64,000 nt of DNA, taken from Blastomussa wellsi. Taxonomy: Eukaryota > Cnidaria > Anthozoa > Scleractinia > Plerogyridae. Shown piece after piece: positions 1-15,200 of this stretch (the stretch's first letter is position 1; each line of letters begins with the position of its first letter). The position numbers and the translations under genes are program-made. The notes beneath the pieces are model-generated. The model did no database searches and was not told the DNA's origin. It worked only from the letters and a program-made list of their open reading frames with translations. The stretch covers positions 18,392,650 to 18,456,649 of the forward strand of contig OX393569.1 in NCBI GenBank assembly GCA_947652115.1. The letters run 5' to 3'.

Positions 1-298
1 CAAAGATGTACCCCCCATCCCCGCGGGAAGTAATGGAAGATTGGTCCGCTACTCTCCGGGTAGACCCACAATACTATGGTGAGGGAATTCTTTGTATCTA
101 GGCAGCCTTTGTTTGGGAAGAATATGTAGCTGTTTGCAATGCCCTGGAGATAGTACGATCCAAGCGGAAGACCGTCCGGACCTGGTGCTGGCTTCACGTT
201 GACAAGTCTGACACCTCTGTTGCGGTTGATGCTGATGTCTCGTCCTCGTGTCACGCCATTCAGTGGGTATATAGCTCTCGCAGCTGCTGATCCGGTCA
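1..298 (-). CDS. Gene B exon: LamG-19 (type a), cut by window edge
   Basis: Acceptor TTATTCAG precedes the exon at 298. It encodes the N-terminal half of a LamG domain (ARAIYPLNGVTRGRDIS, then a PGPDGLPLGSYY stretch, NKGCLDTKNS and WVYPESSGPIFHY) and is still open at position 1. The GCLDT signature marks type a, and it follows VWA-14 with no hinge exon, the usual pairing of a degraded VWA with LamG-a. Confidence 0.88.
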
Positions 299-3200
299 CT
301 GAATAACGAAAAAAAAAAAGACAAAAAAAGACAAAAGTGAAATCAAACAAACCATTTTTGGTACAAAAGGCGAGGCACATCAAAGGTTTTTGCAACATCA
401 AGGGAAATCTTTGTAAGGCAAGTGTCAAACAAAATGCATAATAAATTGGACAAGCTGTTTCTTATAACAGTGGCATTGTGCTGGCTCTAAAAGCGATCGA
501 ACTGTAAAGTGACGGTAATGCTTGCAATCCATATAAGAAACATCGTGTTAGTGATGTGTTGCATATAATCGTAAAGGCTGTTATTGTCAAAATGTACAAC
601 GTTAAAAGAGGCAGTAGAGAACTGTTGTGCGATTCTGGAAATGATCGTGGATTCCTACTACATGTATGGAAACGCCCCTGTTACCCGCACGGTCAACCCA
701 TAAAACTACAATACCTGAACAAGCTTTTACGCGTATGGTGTCCAACACTGCAGCCAACGTTCTTAGCGACGCCGTGAACACGTGCAGGCCATTTGTAGCG
801 ATCTTGAACAACTGTTTCTTGCTAAATCGTCTACCAATGCCGACAACAAAAACTTCAATTCCCATGCGCTTCAACACACGTCCGACTCTTTGCACTCTGT
901 CAATTGACCGTGCGCTTGCAAACACTACAAGGACGCGCTTGCGACCACATTGTCGCTTTCCTCTAAACAGATATCTACGCGCGTAATAGAGAGCTCTACC
1001 AATTCTTAAAGGGCCCCGCTGTAGGCGGATTCTCTGTATAGCCCGTAGCATGGAAGATGCCTTGTAAAACCGGTTGAACCGGAACAGTAGCCTGGGTCTT
1101 GACGCATACGTTATCATGCCTACGCGGGTTTCTTGAGAGGAGATACGTAGTGTGTAGAGAAGTCTTGCGATGTATCGTGCAAGCAGTCTGAAAGCACCTT
1201 GACCTGATCGTCTCAAGTTGTAGGAGCTGTCGATGAGGAATCCTAGATCCATATTCGCTCTGCAAGCTGGTTAAAAATTGAAGATATAAATATGAGACAA
1301 TACGTGTTTTAGAGACAAGAATGATGTAAAGTGGATATAAAAAATGCGAAATGGTGATGATAGTAGCGCACGTAATGACACAATAATTCAGTTTAAACTA
1401 CAATTTTTCACAGATCATCCACAAGGGCGATAATCTTATCATTAACGGTACAACATCGCATCTGAACGTATTACAAATGAATGGAATCTACAGGACAAAT
1501 GAAACGAACTGCAATGCAACCCGCTTTTTAACGATTATTAAAGCAACTTTTGTCTAGAATGTTTGTTTCCTAAAAAGCCTCGAGACTCTTTATAGCGAAC
1601 CCAAACTTTGCGTAAGTTCTAGCGTAATAAAAGGTCTCCAGTTACCATGTTTAAAAAATGAAACGTGACGTCATGTTTGGTACGGTATTTGCGAGTGGAA
1701 TCTAAGGTCTACTATAGTACTAGTTTTTAATGCATAATATCATAGTTATGTACTAAACTACACAATAGTCCGTTCAGACTTGTTTACTTACGCCTCGGTG
1801 GGGTTGGCCTGGTAGGTGTTGGTCGTGTTGTCGGTGTCGTTATAACCTCTGTTTAAAGGAGAACAAAGATGACAGTGCTCAGATAAAATCTCAACATAAA
1901 CGTTAATTAAGTTGCTTTAAGTAGAAGGAGGAATCTTTAACCAAAAGATAATTTTCTTTTGAGAAGAAATAAAGCAAGCAATAATGAATAAAAACTACAA
2001 CCAAATAACCAAACAAATAAATATTCAACGAATCCACAGACCACCAACTAACCTAAAAAACGAAAAAAAAAAAACATTGTAAAACGATAATTAGTATCAC
2101 TTTCGATCATAAAGGCTTCTTTGCTTACTTGTCTTCAAACAAAGTCTCTTTGCGGCTTGAATTTGTACTGGGCGAAGGGGTACGTCGTAAATCTGTACGC
2201 AAGTTATTCGTCCACGGAAATAACGCTTGTCCCCAATACGAGCTCCCATCCTTGCCGGGAAGTTCGTAGCCAGTCGGATTCGGCCGATTCTTTTTCGGGC
2301 AACCTCTTTGTAATCGATATACAATCGGGCATATCCCGAACGCTGATCATACGTAGCGGTGACGAAATTCCAGGCCTTGGGCTTAATGAGGTTTGTCTGC
2401 ACCGGCGCTGTAAATTTTCGTTTACGCGTCACGAAACGCACCATCAAGACTCGTCGTCGGACCATCCACATGTGCACGCCAAACCCGTCAGGCTTGTAAT
2501 TGAAGATGGGGCCAACCGGTCCATCCGGATTGATCCAAGCCAGGATAGAGATGGAGTTCCGGGCGTCCAGTCGACCTTTGTTCTGGAACTCGATATAACT
2601 GTCTGAACGACCTTTGAACCTAAAGGAGCCACCAGGCCTTCCGTCTGGACCAAGGCCAGGTCGCACATTTGCCATGCGTCCGGATGGGTTTTTACTCCTG
2701 CTGACGTCACGGGTATTGTAACGAACGTTTAAGGGATAGAACGCCATAGCCGGAGGCAGTGCTAGAAGAACAGGAAGAAACAGAAGTTATTTATCACGAT
2801 ACCCAGTCTTAGGGTCCCAAATACCTTTTACGTGAAGCGTGATTGGAACTATTTATGTTCCCGAGAAACGTGATTTTTGCGTGAACGTGAAAACAGTTTG
2901 GTTGTTACTCTTGAAGCGTGAAAAGGCGTGAAAAGGCCAAATATTGTTAGGTGATTCGATTTTACAAGGGGGTATAGGGGACCCTCTAGTCTCGCCAAAG
3001 GTTAATCCGAAGGTTAATCAGCGGACAGTAACATAACTTTGAGAGCACTTTCACGAGAACAGTTACACGATAATTTACTGTTGCAGTAACTTACAAATAG
3101 AATAAATGAATGTGAAGTCAAATACCTACCAGGGGAAGGTTTTGTTGGTGTATAAGGACCTGCAAACAGTCACAATACGATTAGCAAACATGAAAGTCGC

Positions 3201-6200
3201 AGACGAAAATCAAAGAATCAAATATAGATCTATATGCATATTTACAGCTATGCATAGCATAAACGGTTCGGTTGATATGCGAGGAAAAATTGAAAGAAAA
3301 CCTTTCGCAAGTTTAATATGAATACGAAACGACAAAAAGAGGAATTGCCTTGGGGTATGGGTCTTGGCCTATGGGTCCTGTTAATAAGGGAGGTAAGAAG
3401 GAAGACATTTACTTCATTAGTAGTTTTTCGAGAAATTCCAACAGAGGTAACCCAGCAGCAAGGAAGAACATTGATAGCTGGAAATCTATTCATTGCATCC
3501 GCACTCAATCTGCAAATTCTACTTGAAGATTGCCATTAACTTACCTGGTTTATTACAGAGGTTCTTGACCTTTTTAATCTGAGGTCCAGTGAGGGCCTCG
3601 GAATAAACCTGCATACAAGCAATCCTTCCTCTGAACGTTCCACCCATATACGCGGTGGTTTTGGTCGCTAATTGTATACGTTTGATATTCTGCGTCAAAA
3701 TCGGTCTTGAATCCACCCACAGTGTAGCTATACCGGTTCTTTTATTGTACGAAGCACCAACGTAGTTCCAGCGGCGTGGGTTTAGACGTCGTTTCATTAA
3801 CACGCGTGTGGGTCGCCCGTTCCTGCGGATAAAGTGAACATAAAGCGTGTCCGAGCGCACAACCCAGAACCTTACTCCACGAAAGTATTCAAAGATCGGA
3901 CCTCGCCCCATTGGTAGGACCCACGCTAAAAGGGTTATCGAGTCTTTGGCGTCTAGTCTTCTCGTATTGGGAAACCGGATGTAACTGTTTCGGCGACCAA
4001 GGAATTCTGTTGACTCGCCAGGTTGATTGTAAGGACCAGGAGCGTACCGGACGTTGTAGCTTCGGCCGGGAATGTTTTTGCCCGGGCTTATGTCACGTGC
4101 TCGAGTCTTGCGATCCAGTGTGTAAATGGCGATGGGTTGGGGGAAGCCTAACAAAACAAGACAAACAAACAAACACCTGGATTATCAAAGCAACAACAAC
4201 AACAAGTAAACAAACAAGCAAACAACAAACGATCGAACAAACGAACGAAAACTCGCGGATACGGCAGCCAATAGGCAAGTTTTCACCCCAAAAACGTGCT
4301 TGATGCATTCAATTCCACGGCAACGCGTCAAATAACTGTTTAGCCATCTAAGCTAACTGTTGGGTTTCTTAAACATAATATGATGCCTATAGTTAGAAAT
4401 TAGTAAAGACAATGTATTTTAAAAGAGATACGTGTATGTCTCCTAACACCGCGCTTTTTTAAAATACAAAAAACAAGCATACAGTAAAAAGCTAATATAG
4501 TGACATCATGTTTTTGCTTGCTTATTTAATTCAATAAGGCGGTCAGATCAGCTAAACACCCTGGACAGAACAAAATATTCGATGCAGGAGTTGCCAAAGA
4601 CGTTATGGAGAATAGTATTCGTCGAACATACATACTTGGTTTTCTGGTTGGAGTCGGCTTTGTTGGACGAATGGTAGGACGTGTCGTTATTTGGGCTGGA
4701 GGAAAGTGATCAACAAACAATAAGTTTGCGAAAAATCAATGCAATATAAAAGCGCACACTCAGTACAACCTAAAAATACAGGAAACGTTAAAATTTCGAA
4801 CGTTACCCAAAAAGTTAACAACGTCTAATTTGGCAGTTTCCTCTAGGAGTTGGAGAAAACGTCTCCTAAAAAGTACAACCAAAATATACAGGTACCTTTG
4901 CAAGCTTTCCTGACAATGCTCTTGGCGATACCATTAAGCGATTTTAAATTGACCATGTAAATGTGACGAGCATCAGTCGCTATTGTGCTCAGCTCGCTGT
5001 TCCTAGCTCGAGTCCCAACGCCAATAGCAAATACTTCAATTCCCGCCCGGTGAATTTGGAGGCTGGGTATCCTCACACTGTCATAAGTTGGTCCATTTGT
5101 CAGCACAATCAGTACCCTTTTCTTTCGGCTGCGTCTAAAGAGCCCTCCGACTACAAGTTCTAAGGCTTTCCCAGTTCGTCTAGATCCTCGGGTATAACGT
5201 AGTCCCTTGATAGCGCGATTCAGGCTGCGTGAATTCGTGTACGAATTGAGCCCGAATTGCATCCGAGCGGTTGATCCGTACACGATGACTCCCACACGAG
5301 CTCGGCTTCGGGAGATCGAAAACGAGAGGGAAATGAGTCCCACAAACTGTTTGATGCGTCTAAAGTTGTATCGTCCGCGTCTTCCAGAGGCGTCCAGGAC
5401 AAAACCGATATCAATGGCTAAGTTGCAAGCTAAGATGCAAAATAGAGGATGGAGTAAGTATTACTAACTGGAAACCTTATCATACAGTTTCAATCGTTGA
5501 ACAAAAAGCTACATATTAGCGACCAAGTTTTGGCATAACGTCCACGGGCGACCGTTCAGTATGGATGGTAAACGATCAGTCGATAACCATTGGATTTGAG
5601 ACGTTCGTTTACTTCCGGGTTGCAAAGCATTTACAGGAGTACTGATAAAAACAAGATGAAACAGAATGGAACTTGGGAACCCTACACACGGGGAACTGCT
5701 CCGACGAAGGGCTAACGCTCGAAAAGTCAGCTCTTGGATCTCTTTACGGTGGCCAATTGACATTATCAACCCAGTTGATAAAACCAAATTATATTGGGAA
5801 CCCTACACACGAGGCTGATATGATCATGCGATGGATCTCCAAATTTAGTTTAACTTGTGATGGAGTTGACCAATTCTCGTCCACAGAGCCGCTTGTCCCT
5901 ATTAGCCGGCACATGATTCTAACAAAAGGGGTCCAATCACATCAGCCATTATAAAATCCCTGTCGCAAGAAAGTTTAAAACGATTTGATTTGATTGGACA
6001 TCCTTTGTTAGATTCTAGTTAATCAGGCCCAGCCGGCTAAGAGGGACAAGCAACTCTGGGGACGAAAATAAAGTCGACCGCCAGTGATTGATATAAACTT
6101 GCGTCTGTCACGTGGACACTAGGGTAATGTCTCTTACTGCTCGTGTTAACGAGGTTCGACCTTTGTGGAGCTTACCTGGCGGTGTTGGTGCCTTTGTTGC

Positions 6201-9200
6201 TAGGAGAAACAAAGAAAAAAGTATGTTATGATACTTGAATATTGCAAAAAACGTTGTATTAACAGACGATCCATAAACGACATTGATATTGCTAGCCTGG
6301 TCTTGGTACATTGCTTGGTACTTAGGGCGCTCGTTAGAGAAGGGGCGTTTTTCCATTTTCGACATAAATATAAGAATGTATAAAAACACAGAAAGGTATA
6401 TAATTTAATGGAATTGCGCCATCACATAAAAATACGAAGTTGGAACCACCGATTTTCTTAATGATCTCAATGTACTTTGCATGATTGCGTCGTAATTGGA
6501 GGACGGACCCAGACGTTGTAAGACTGTTTGGGGTATATAAGGGCGTGGGAGTCATTCGGGTGTGTAAGGAAATTTACAACTGTCAATTACAGCTCTTACT
6601 GGCTCCTGGACTACTTTAATACGCCAATATCGAGTTACCATTCGCCTTTGGGTGGAAAAGGGGTCTCCTTGCGAAGCCATTCGTCTGAAGAAGAGTTTCA
6701 CCTCCACGTTCATTTTCATTCAAATCAAACTCATTTATCATAAGAAAAGTTTGATATGAGGATTTGTTTTGAATCAGAGGAGTAAGGCAACTCGGAAATG
6801 GCCCATTCTCCAACAATAAACTTTTATTTTAATATATTTGAGAAGTCTAAACTTACATTGTTGTATTTTCGCATGTGAATAGACCATAACTACTTCGTTT
6901 GCTCGACACTAAAACCACTTACGTGCAACAAAAGGTAGGCAAGCCTTATTCTTAATGGCGCCTAGTACACTACTCAGTTTCCTGAACCCGGCCGTGAATA
7001 CATGCGCCGGACTTGACGCCATCTGTTGCAACTGGAGTCTTCTAAACTTTTTCCCAATCCCCAAGGAAAAGACTTCCACTCCCTTCCGCTTTAGACTGTT
7101 GGCGGGTACGAGTACATTATCTTGAGAAATGCCGTCCGTCAAAATAACAAGAACTGGTTTTCTTCCTCTTGTCCTACCTCGTGGGAATAAGTACCTAACG
7201 AGGTCAAATACGTAGCAAAGTAAGCAAATGCAGTACATTATATCACTTAAGTAAAATTTGCTTTTTCTAACTGGTGCTTCTAATTCTTTGGTAGCAGTTT
7301 GATAGCACCTTCATTTAGATTAGAAACAACCTTCATACTTTTTATTCTGTTATACCTGTAGTTAATAGATAGGTAGGTGGTAAGTTGATAATGATATTAA
7401 TAAGGTTGATGGAAATATCGTGAATGAATAAAGTTATCCTTAGTTATCTTATGCTATCTCATCTCATCTCACGGGGTTTTATTTGACTACCAATTTCAAG
7501 ACAATAAAGCAAGTTCATAACCAGCTCTCGACCATGCTTATGAGCGTATGAAAACACGATACATGCGTTGGGACACTATCTCTTTAAGGTGCCAACTGGG
7601 AAATTGGTGCTAGCGTTATGTGTTTGCATACCAGCCGCTATGTAGAAAAGCTCTAAAAAAATAGGAACCTTGCTCATTGTCGTCTCCAGAGCCCACGATA
7701 TTTCTGGTCTGCTCCAGGGATCGAGACCCCTGGCTGGCACTTTTAAAAGCCAATCAGGTTTGTCAGATTTGAGAATGAGTCGCAGACTGCCGGTGTTGGA
7801 GGCTGACAAAGGTCTCGATCCCTGGCGCAGACCAGAAGGATTGTGCACTTTTTGGACGAGAATTGAACCCTGTGGTGTCTTTCAGTTGCCAAGTAAAAAT
7901 ATATACATACCTTGAAACATATCTCAGCGCTCGACCGAGCCTTGTTCCTCCATACGGGTACCTCACGCGATCGACTGCCTTGATTACACTTGTTTTTGTA
8001 TAATAACGGTTAAAAGGGAATATGGGGTATGGCCGACTGGAGAACACTACCATGCCGACCCGAGTCTGCCTTGCGGAGATGGGGAAGAAACTGATTAGTG
8101 TTTTGACGAAATCAAGGACGTGCATAAAGTTTGTTTTTCCACGAGCCTGTATGCTGCCTGAACCATCCACAAGGAATGCCAGATCAACTCTCATGCGGCA
8201 AACTAAAAAAAAAAAAGCACAGCACCTCGCCTGACGTTAAGGGTTAATTAAAGAAGTTACGTCACGATACTTGGAGGATTTTTGCGACAAGCAAAATTAC
8301 CCTGTAAGTGAAGGAAGCCTCAAGATAATAGTTTGCTAAGGAAGACTAATACTAGGATCATTTCGGTGAATCTTTTCAACACAAGCTTGTTTCAGCAAAA
8401 CTGGTACCCTCTGTATTGTAAATTCTAAACACTCGCGAAACATGCAATTACTTACCTGGTGGTTTTGTTGGTTTAGTGGGTTGTGCCGTTGGAATAGGAG
8501 GCGAGGGGATAACAACTGTACACAAAGGAAAAAAAAACAGAGCAAACAGAATTTAAGCAATTTATATTGCGTAAAGTAAAATTTGTAAGGGTTGCCCATT
8601 CAGCTACATGGGTGGAGCCCTGGTACTAAATTAATATAACAATCATAAAAAGGTGTATAATAGTCAAATTAATTTAAATAGTTAAAATGGTTAAAAATTA
8701 GAAGACATGAAGTCGGAATTCCGTCTGACAAAACACCGTCTAATATAAAGTTAAAGATGACGGAATTCTTAAAACCCTTCTCTTTCCCAAGTGGCAAACA
8801 AAAAGCCCGTCCTGGTTTCCCTGTCTAGTTCCGTCTCACTTTACCATCTTGTTAGAGGGGGAAAATGGACTGATAAATTTGAGACGGGAAACTTGTCCTT
8901 CACTAGACAAATTTCCCGTCTTAAGACGGGCTTCCCGTCTGGGACGGTTTTCCAGTCCTTCTCTAATATGAATTCGGCAATTGAGTCTGAGCAGTGGAAC
9001 TGAAATAGCACAACAGAAATGGTGATTGAGAATGAGACATAACTGGAATAAATCCATCAATATATACCAAGACAAACCTTCGCGGAAGCATTTCTTCTTT
9101 TTACTGCGAATCTGTTGGCCATTCATAGCGAAGTTGTAAATCTGTAAACAGGCAATTCTTCCACGGAATTTGCGCCGATCACCAGGCTTGCTTCCAATCA

Positions 9201-12200
9201 CAATAGGATAGTTAGTGGCAAGCCCAACACGGAAGCGACCAATTCTGCGCTGGATGATGGGAAGACTGTCGAGCCAGAGGCTAGCCAGACCAGTTCGCCG
9301 GTCGTAAGTCGCTGCAATGTAGTTCCACTGGCGTGGTTTTATCTTTTTGTAAATCGCTTTCACAGATTTCCCCGAGCGTGGTGTAAATCGAGCGAACAGC
9401 CTAAACTGGCTAATTATCCAAACGTGAAGACCCCAGCCTTTTGGATTGAAATGAAGCAGCGGTCCAGAGCTCTCGGGGTATACCCACATGATGATGGTCA
9501 GTGAGTATCTTGTGTCAAGGCAGCCGTTGTTGGGGATCAGCACATAGCTGCTTCTTGTTCCCCTAAAGGCAAGCGCTCCCCGAGGATTATTGTCAGGACC
9601 ACGCGTGTAGTACACTCCAACAAATGTCGCGGGGGGATTCACGTAGGTACTGATGTCGCGGTTCTTGGAAGCGCTGGTAAACTGATAAACTGCTACTGCT
9701 CCTCGACGAATCACTGGGAAATGACATTATAAACATAAATTGTATGCAAAATCCTTGAGAGAAGGAATTAGAAGATGGCACACTTTGTTGTCCCAAAACA
9801 TATCATGTGAAAACTCAGATTGGCAGAAAGGGGAGATGTGTCTAAACAATTGTGGCGGATACCGTTTCAAGGAGAAGAAGACCGCTTTTATGATACCAAC
9901 TGCATATTTATGGGGCAATTCTTGTTAGCACCTTAAATAGAATCGGTTTTGGCCCTTATTTTGACGCCTTCCAAGTTTAACTTTCTCATCTTTCGTTTTG
10001 AATAAAGAAATACCTTGAATCGTAAGACTCAATCAAACAGTTTAAAAATGGCCATTTGATACTGAGCTTACCAGGTGAGTAACAGATCCTATCCTTTAGC
10101 GTTCGCACGATGGACAAAAGGCGTGTGACCCGAACCACGAACACGTGTTTCCTGTCAGTTGTCACTCTCAGAAGACTTGTTCGACCAACCCTGCCAATTC
10201 CAATCGCGAATATCTCCACACCAGCTCCCTTCAGTGCCTCGGCCGGTTTACTTACTCTGTCAAGTGACCGTCCAGTCGTTAGAACGATCAACACTCTTCG
10301 TCTTCCACATCGCGGTTTTCCTTTAAACAAGTAAAGTCCAGTATATCTCAAAGCCCTTCCTAGCCGTCTTCCACCTTTGAGAACTCGAATGCGACCGACT
10401 GCGTTGTAAATTTGTCGTTTCGTGTATCTTCCGTAGAATCCGATGATTCGCCTGGAACGGGAGGCGAACGTCACGAGCCCAATGCGTGTGGCTCGACTGG
10501 AGATCGTGAATCGACGAACAGTTTCCCGTACAAATTGAACAACTTGTTGAGTATTTCGCCTTCCAGCATTGGTAGCAGAAATAAGGAAACCAAGATCAAC
10601 ACGGGCTGTGCAAACTGTAGAGTGAAACGAACACCACACAATAAATAAACTAGCGACACAAAGCTGAGTGGATTTTTAAAAGGAAGCTTCTGTCGTAATT
10701 GCAATAACGACAGAATCGGGGGAGGGGAGGTGGGAATGATGGAATTGTGGGAAAATCGTCATCCAAGCCAATTCATCATCATTATAAAATTAAAGTATCG
10801 CATCGAGCTCAAAGGGGGGATTTCAAGGCACCATCGCCACGGGGAATTTAGAAAGGAAACATTGACGTCTTAAAATAGGTACCAGCACAGATTATTCAGA
10901 GGAGATCATGTGATTCAGTTCTCACTTACTTCTTGGAGCTGGAGTAGGTGTCGGCGTCGGTGTTGGAGTTGTGATGGGAGGCCCTAAATGGAAAAGGAAA
11001 GACGACGCCATTAGTTCAGATAGATACTTTTTCTTCGCGTGAAACGGAAGTCGCCTAATGTTAAGTGCTCTGGACTGCGGGCCAAGAGTCCAGATTCCAC
11101 GCCCACCAGAGGTCATGGCGTTCTTGGGCTAAACACTTCATTCTGATAGTGCCATTGTCCAACTGGATGCCTAAATAATTATGGCGAATTAGACTCCGGG
11201 AGTTAACCATGCCATGAACTAGCTTCCCGCGTATGGAGTAGAAACAATCCTAGTCAATTCAAACAGCAAAATCTAAGCACTGGTCTTATGTGTTGGATCG
11301 TGGGCTTCACAATATGTATTCTGTAGCAAACAAATCATTCAGTGAACAACTGATAAAATATTATACCTTTGAAGAAACATCTTTTCTTAGCCTCCTCAAT
11401 CTGCTTCCTGTACAGTGCCACACTATACAACTGAAGACAAAATAGTCGACCACGGAAGTACTGTCTACTGCCTGTCCGACCACCGAGTCTCAACGTCTTA
11501 CTGGTGTCCAACTGAACTCTGCCGATTCTTCTTGTCATGACAGCTTTCATATTCACCCAAATAGTCACCGCTTGACTTCTCTCGTCGTAAGTCACGCCTG
11601 CATAGTTCCAGGCCTTATATTTCATGACACGCCCACGGGTTTGTACAGTTATGGTTGTCGTTCGCGTCCGTCGAACTATTACCACTTGAAGGACCCTTTG
11701 GCTGATCATGCGCAGCTGGAATCCTTTACGATTGCGACCGTAGTTCAGTATGATTCCAGATCGCCCTTCGTTGTATACCCATATCAGGACGGTGATGGAA
11801 TATCTGGCGTCTAGCCTGCCCGTATTGGGAATCTCCACATAACTATTGCGCCGTCCGTAAAATTGCGCCGAGCCATCCCGTCTACCATCAGGGCCCTGGC
11901 TGTAGCGAATTCCTACAAGCGTGGCTGTGGGGTTTCGGCTTCGACTTAAGTCTCGCCCGCGTCGTTTGAAGTCTAGGGCATACACGGCGAGGGTTTTTGG
12001 TAATTCCACTATAAGAACAACAATGACGAAAACATAAGCACTCGAGTTGCTATAAAATACATCGTAAATTGACTAGCAGCCGTGCAGAAACAGAGTGGAG
12101 TTTATGAAGCTACAAAATAAATCAAAAGTCTAGTAAGACTCTTCGTATAATTTAAGTGTCATGTCTGTATGAAACAAAAAAGAAAGCCTGTGTTATTGGA

Positions 12201-15200
12201 GAAGAAGTTAACAAATTGGGTTACAAATCTGAAAGGACTTTTTCATCTAAATAAACGTGCATACATTTTTTTCAGTCTAAACCGGAGGGGAAGGTCACAT
12301 TGATACGTACTACTTTCAGGTATCTATCTGTTAACCTTGGTTTTTATCTAAACCTACTATGTAAAGAGTGTGAAAAGGAGATTTCTATATTTATAGCGGG
12401 AATGAAGAAGCAGAAAAAATAATATCATCACACAATATAAGCGGGGTGGGTAAATTACCTCTTCGACTTGGTGTGGTTGGACGAACTGTAGGCACTATAA
12501 CTGAAGATGTTAAGTTAGCGAGAGGTTAGTTGGACATTAAATCACATTTACTCCCTCATTTTAAGAACTACAAAGACAACCCCAAGCTACAGACAGCGAG
12601 AAACCTTGAGTACTCCAAGGTATATTTCCAAAATCATTATCTAAGTTGTCCCAAGATTATTCAAAAATTCGTTCAACTACCAAAATATAACAAAGAATAT
12701 TTTGTCAAGAACCGAGGCTGGACGAATCTCAGACAATACCAGCATACCTTCGCGGAAGCATTTCTTCTTTTTACTGCGAATCTGTTGGCCATTCATAGCG
12801 AAGTTGTATATCTGTAAACAGGCAATTCTTCCACGGAATTTGCGTCGATCACCGGGCTTGCTTCCAATCACAATAGGATAGTTAGTGGCAAGCCCAACAC
12901 GGAAGCGGCCAATTCTGCGCTGGATGATGGGAAGACTGTCGAGCCAGAGGCTAGCTAGACCTGTTCGCCGGTCGTAAGTCGCTGCAATGTAGTTCCACTG
13001 GCGTGGTTTTATCTTTTTATAAATCGCTCTCACAGATTTCCCCGAGCGTGGTGTAAATCGAGCGAACAGCCTAAACTGGCTAATAATCCACACATGAAGA
13101 CCCCAGTCTTTTGGATTGAAATGAAGCAGGGGTCCAGAGCTCTCGGGGTATACCCACATGATGATGGTCAGTGAGTATCTTGTGTCAAGGCAGCCGTTGT
13201 TGGGGATCAGCACATAGCTGCTTCTTGTTCCCCTAAAGGCAAGCGCTCCCCGAGGATTGTTGTCAGGACCACGCGTGTAGTACACTCCAACAAATGTCGC
13301 GGGGGGATTCACGTAGGTACTGATGTCGCGGTTCTTAGAAGCGCTGGTAAACTGGTAAACTGCGACTGCTCCTCGGCGAATCACTGGGAAAACGAAATAA
13401 AACAAAAAAACATTGTACGAAAATGCTGTGGTAAGGAATAAGAAAATGTTGAAGGGATGCTAAGTTATTCGGAAAAAATTAACCTGGAAACGGATATTTG
13501 GAGGACAAACAGATGCGTAAAAAGCTTTCGAAGATAGTGACCAAAGGCACTTCTAAGGCAAAGAAGGTTTGCTATTGTAATTTAGGAACAATTTTTGGCT
13601 CAGATCTTTACGAAATGGGGTGGACACTGGGAATCCTTGATTCCGTCCAAGTTTAATTTCTCCATCTGTTCTTATGGATGAATTAATTCTCACTGAGAAA
13701 CATTTTTATTATAGAACGATTACTATGATGTAATTTGCGTGACAGACTGGACTTTTTCTTCCAGTGTGAAAACGTATCAACAATAATACATCCTCACGAT
13801 GATCGCCTTACCAGGAGAGAAACAAATCCTATCTTTGAGTGTTCGCACGATGGACAAAAGGCGTGTAACTCCAATCACGAACAAGTGTTTCCTGTCAGTT
13901 GTGACTCTCAGGAGACTTGTTCGACCAACCCTGCCAATTCCAATCGCGAATATCTCCACACCAGCTCCCTTCAGTGCCTCGGCCGGTTTCCTTACTCTGT
14001 CAAGTGACCGTCCAGTCGTTAAAACAATCAATACCCTTCTTCTTCCACATCGTGGTTTTCCTCTAAACAAGTTAAGTCTGGTATATCTCAAAGCTCTTCC
14101 TAGTCTTCTTCCACCTCTAAGCACCCGAATGCCACCGACTGCGTTGTAAATTTGTCGTTTCGTGTATCTTCCGGAGAATCCGATAATTCGCCTGGAACGG
14201 GAGGCGAACGTGACGACTCCAATGCGTGTGGCTCGACTGGAGATGGCGAATCGACGAACAGTTTCCCGTACAAATTGAATCACTTGGTGAGTATTTCGCC
14301 TTCCAGCATTGGTGGCAGAAATAAGGAAACCAAGATCAACACGGGCTATACAAACTGTAGAGTGAAATGCACATCATAAAAGATAAGTCTGCAGTCGGGC
14401 CTAGTGATCCATCAGGCCGGAGCTTATCCCGGTTTCTGTAGCATGAAGCGACAGAGAGTATTTCTACTCCCCCCTGGATGGGATGCTAGTCCATCGCAGG
14501 GTTACCCCCCAGCAGTAAATTCGCCGGTACCCATTTATACACCTGGGTAAAGAGAGGCACTGTGAGAGTAAAGTGTCTTGCCCAAGAACACAACGCAGTG
14601 GCCCGGCCAGGACTCGAACCCGGACCGTCCGATCCAGAGTCCAGCGCACTAACCATTAGGCCACTGCGCCTCACGAAATGAGTAAAATAGTGCTGAGTGG
14701 ATCTCTATTTTCAGTAGATCTACTAACTTAAATACAATAACGGTCGTAAGCCAAGCCAATATCATTATTTTATACAAAATTAAAGTTTCACATCGAGCTC
14801 AAAGGGGGTAGCGGGATTTTGAGGTACTATCATAATGGGGAATTTAGCAAACCAAACATCGAAGTCGTCAAACAGGAACCGGCACCTATTATTCAGAGGA
14901 GATCATGTGATTCAGTTGTCACTTACTTCTTGGAGCTGGAGTAGGTGTCGGGGTAGGTGTCGGAGTTGTGATGGGAGGCCCTAAATGGAAAAGGAAAGAC
15001 AACGCCATTAGTTCAGATAGATACTTTTTCTTCGCGTGAAACGGAAGTCGCCTTATGTTAAGTCCTCTGGACTACGGGCCAAGAGTCCAGGTTCCACGCC
15101 CGACAGAGGTCATGGCGTTCTTGGGCTAGGCACTTCATTCTCATAGTGCCTTTGTCCAACTGGATGCATAAATAATTATGGAGATTTAGACCCTGGGAGT

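Noticed and set aside
14600..14674. tRNA gene (A- and B-box like sequence)
   Set aside because: The sequence continues into a SINE body and lacks a proper cloverleaf and anticodon arm; the same body recurs at 37.2 kb.
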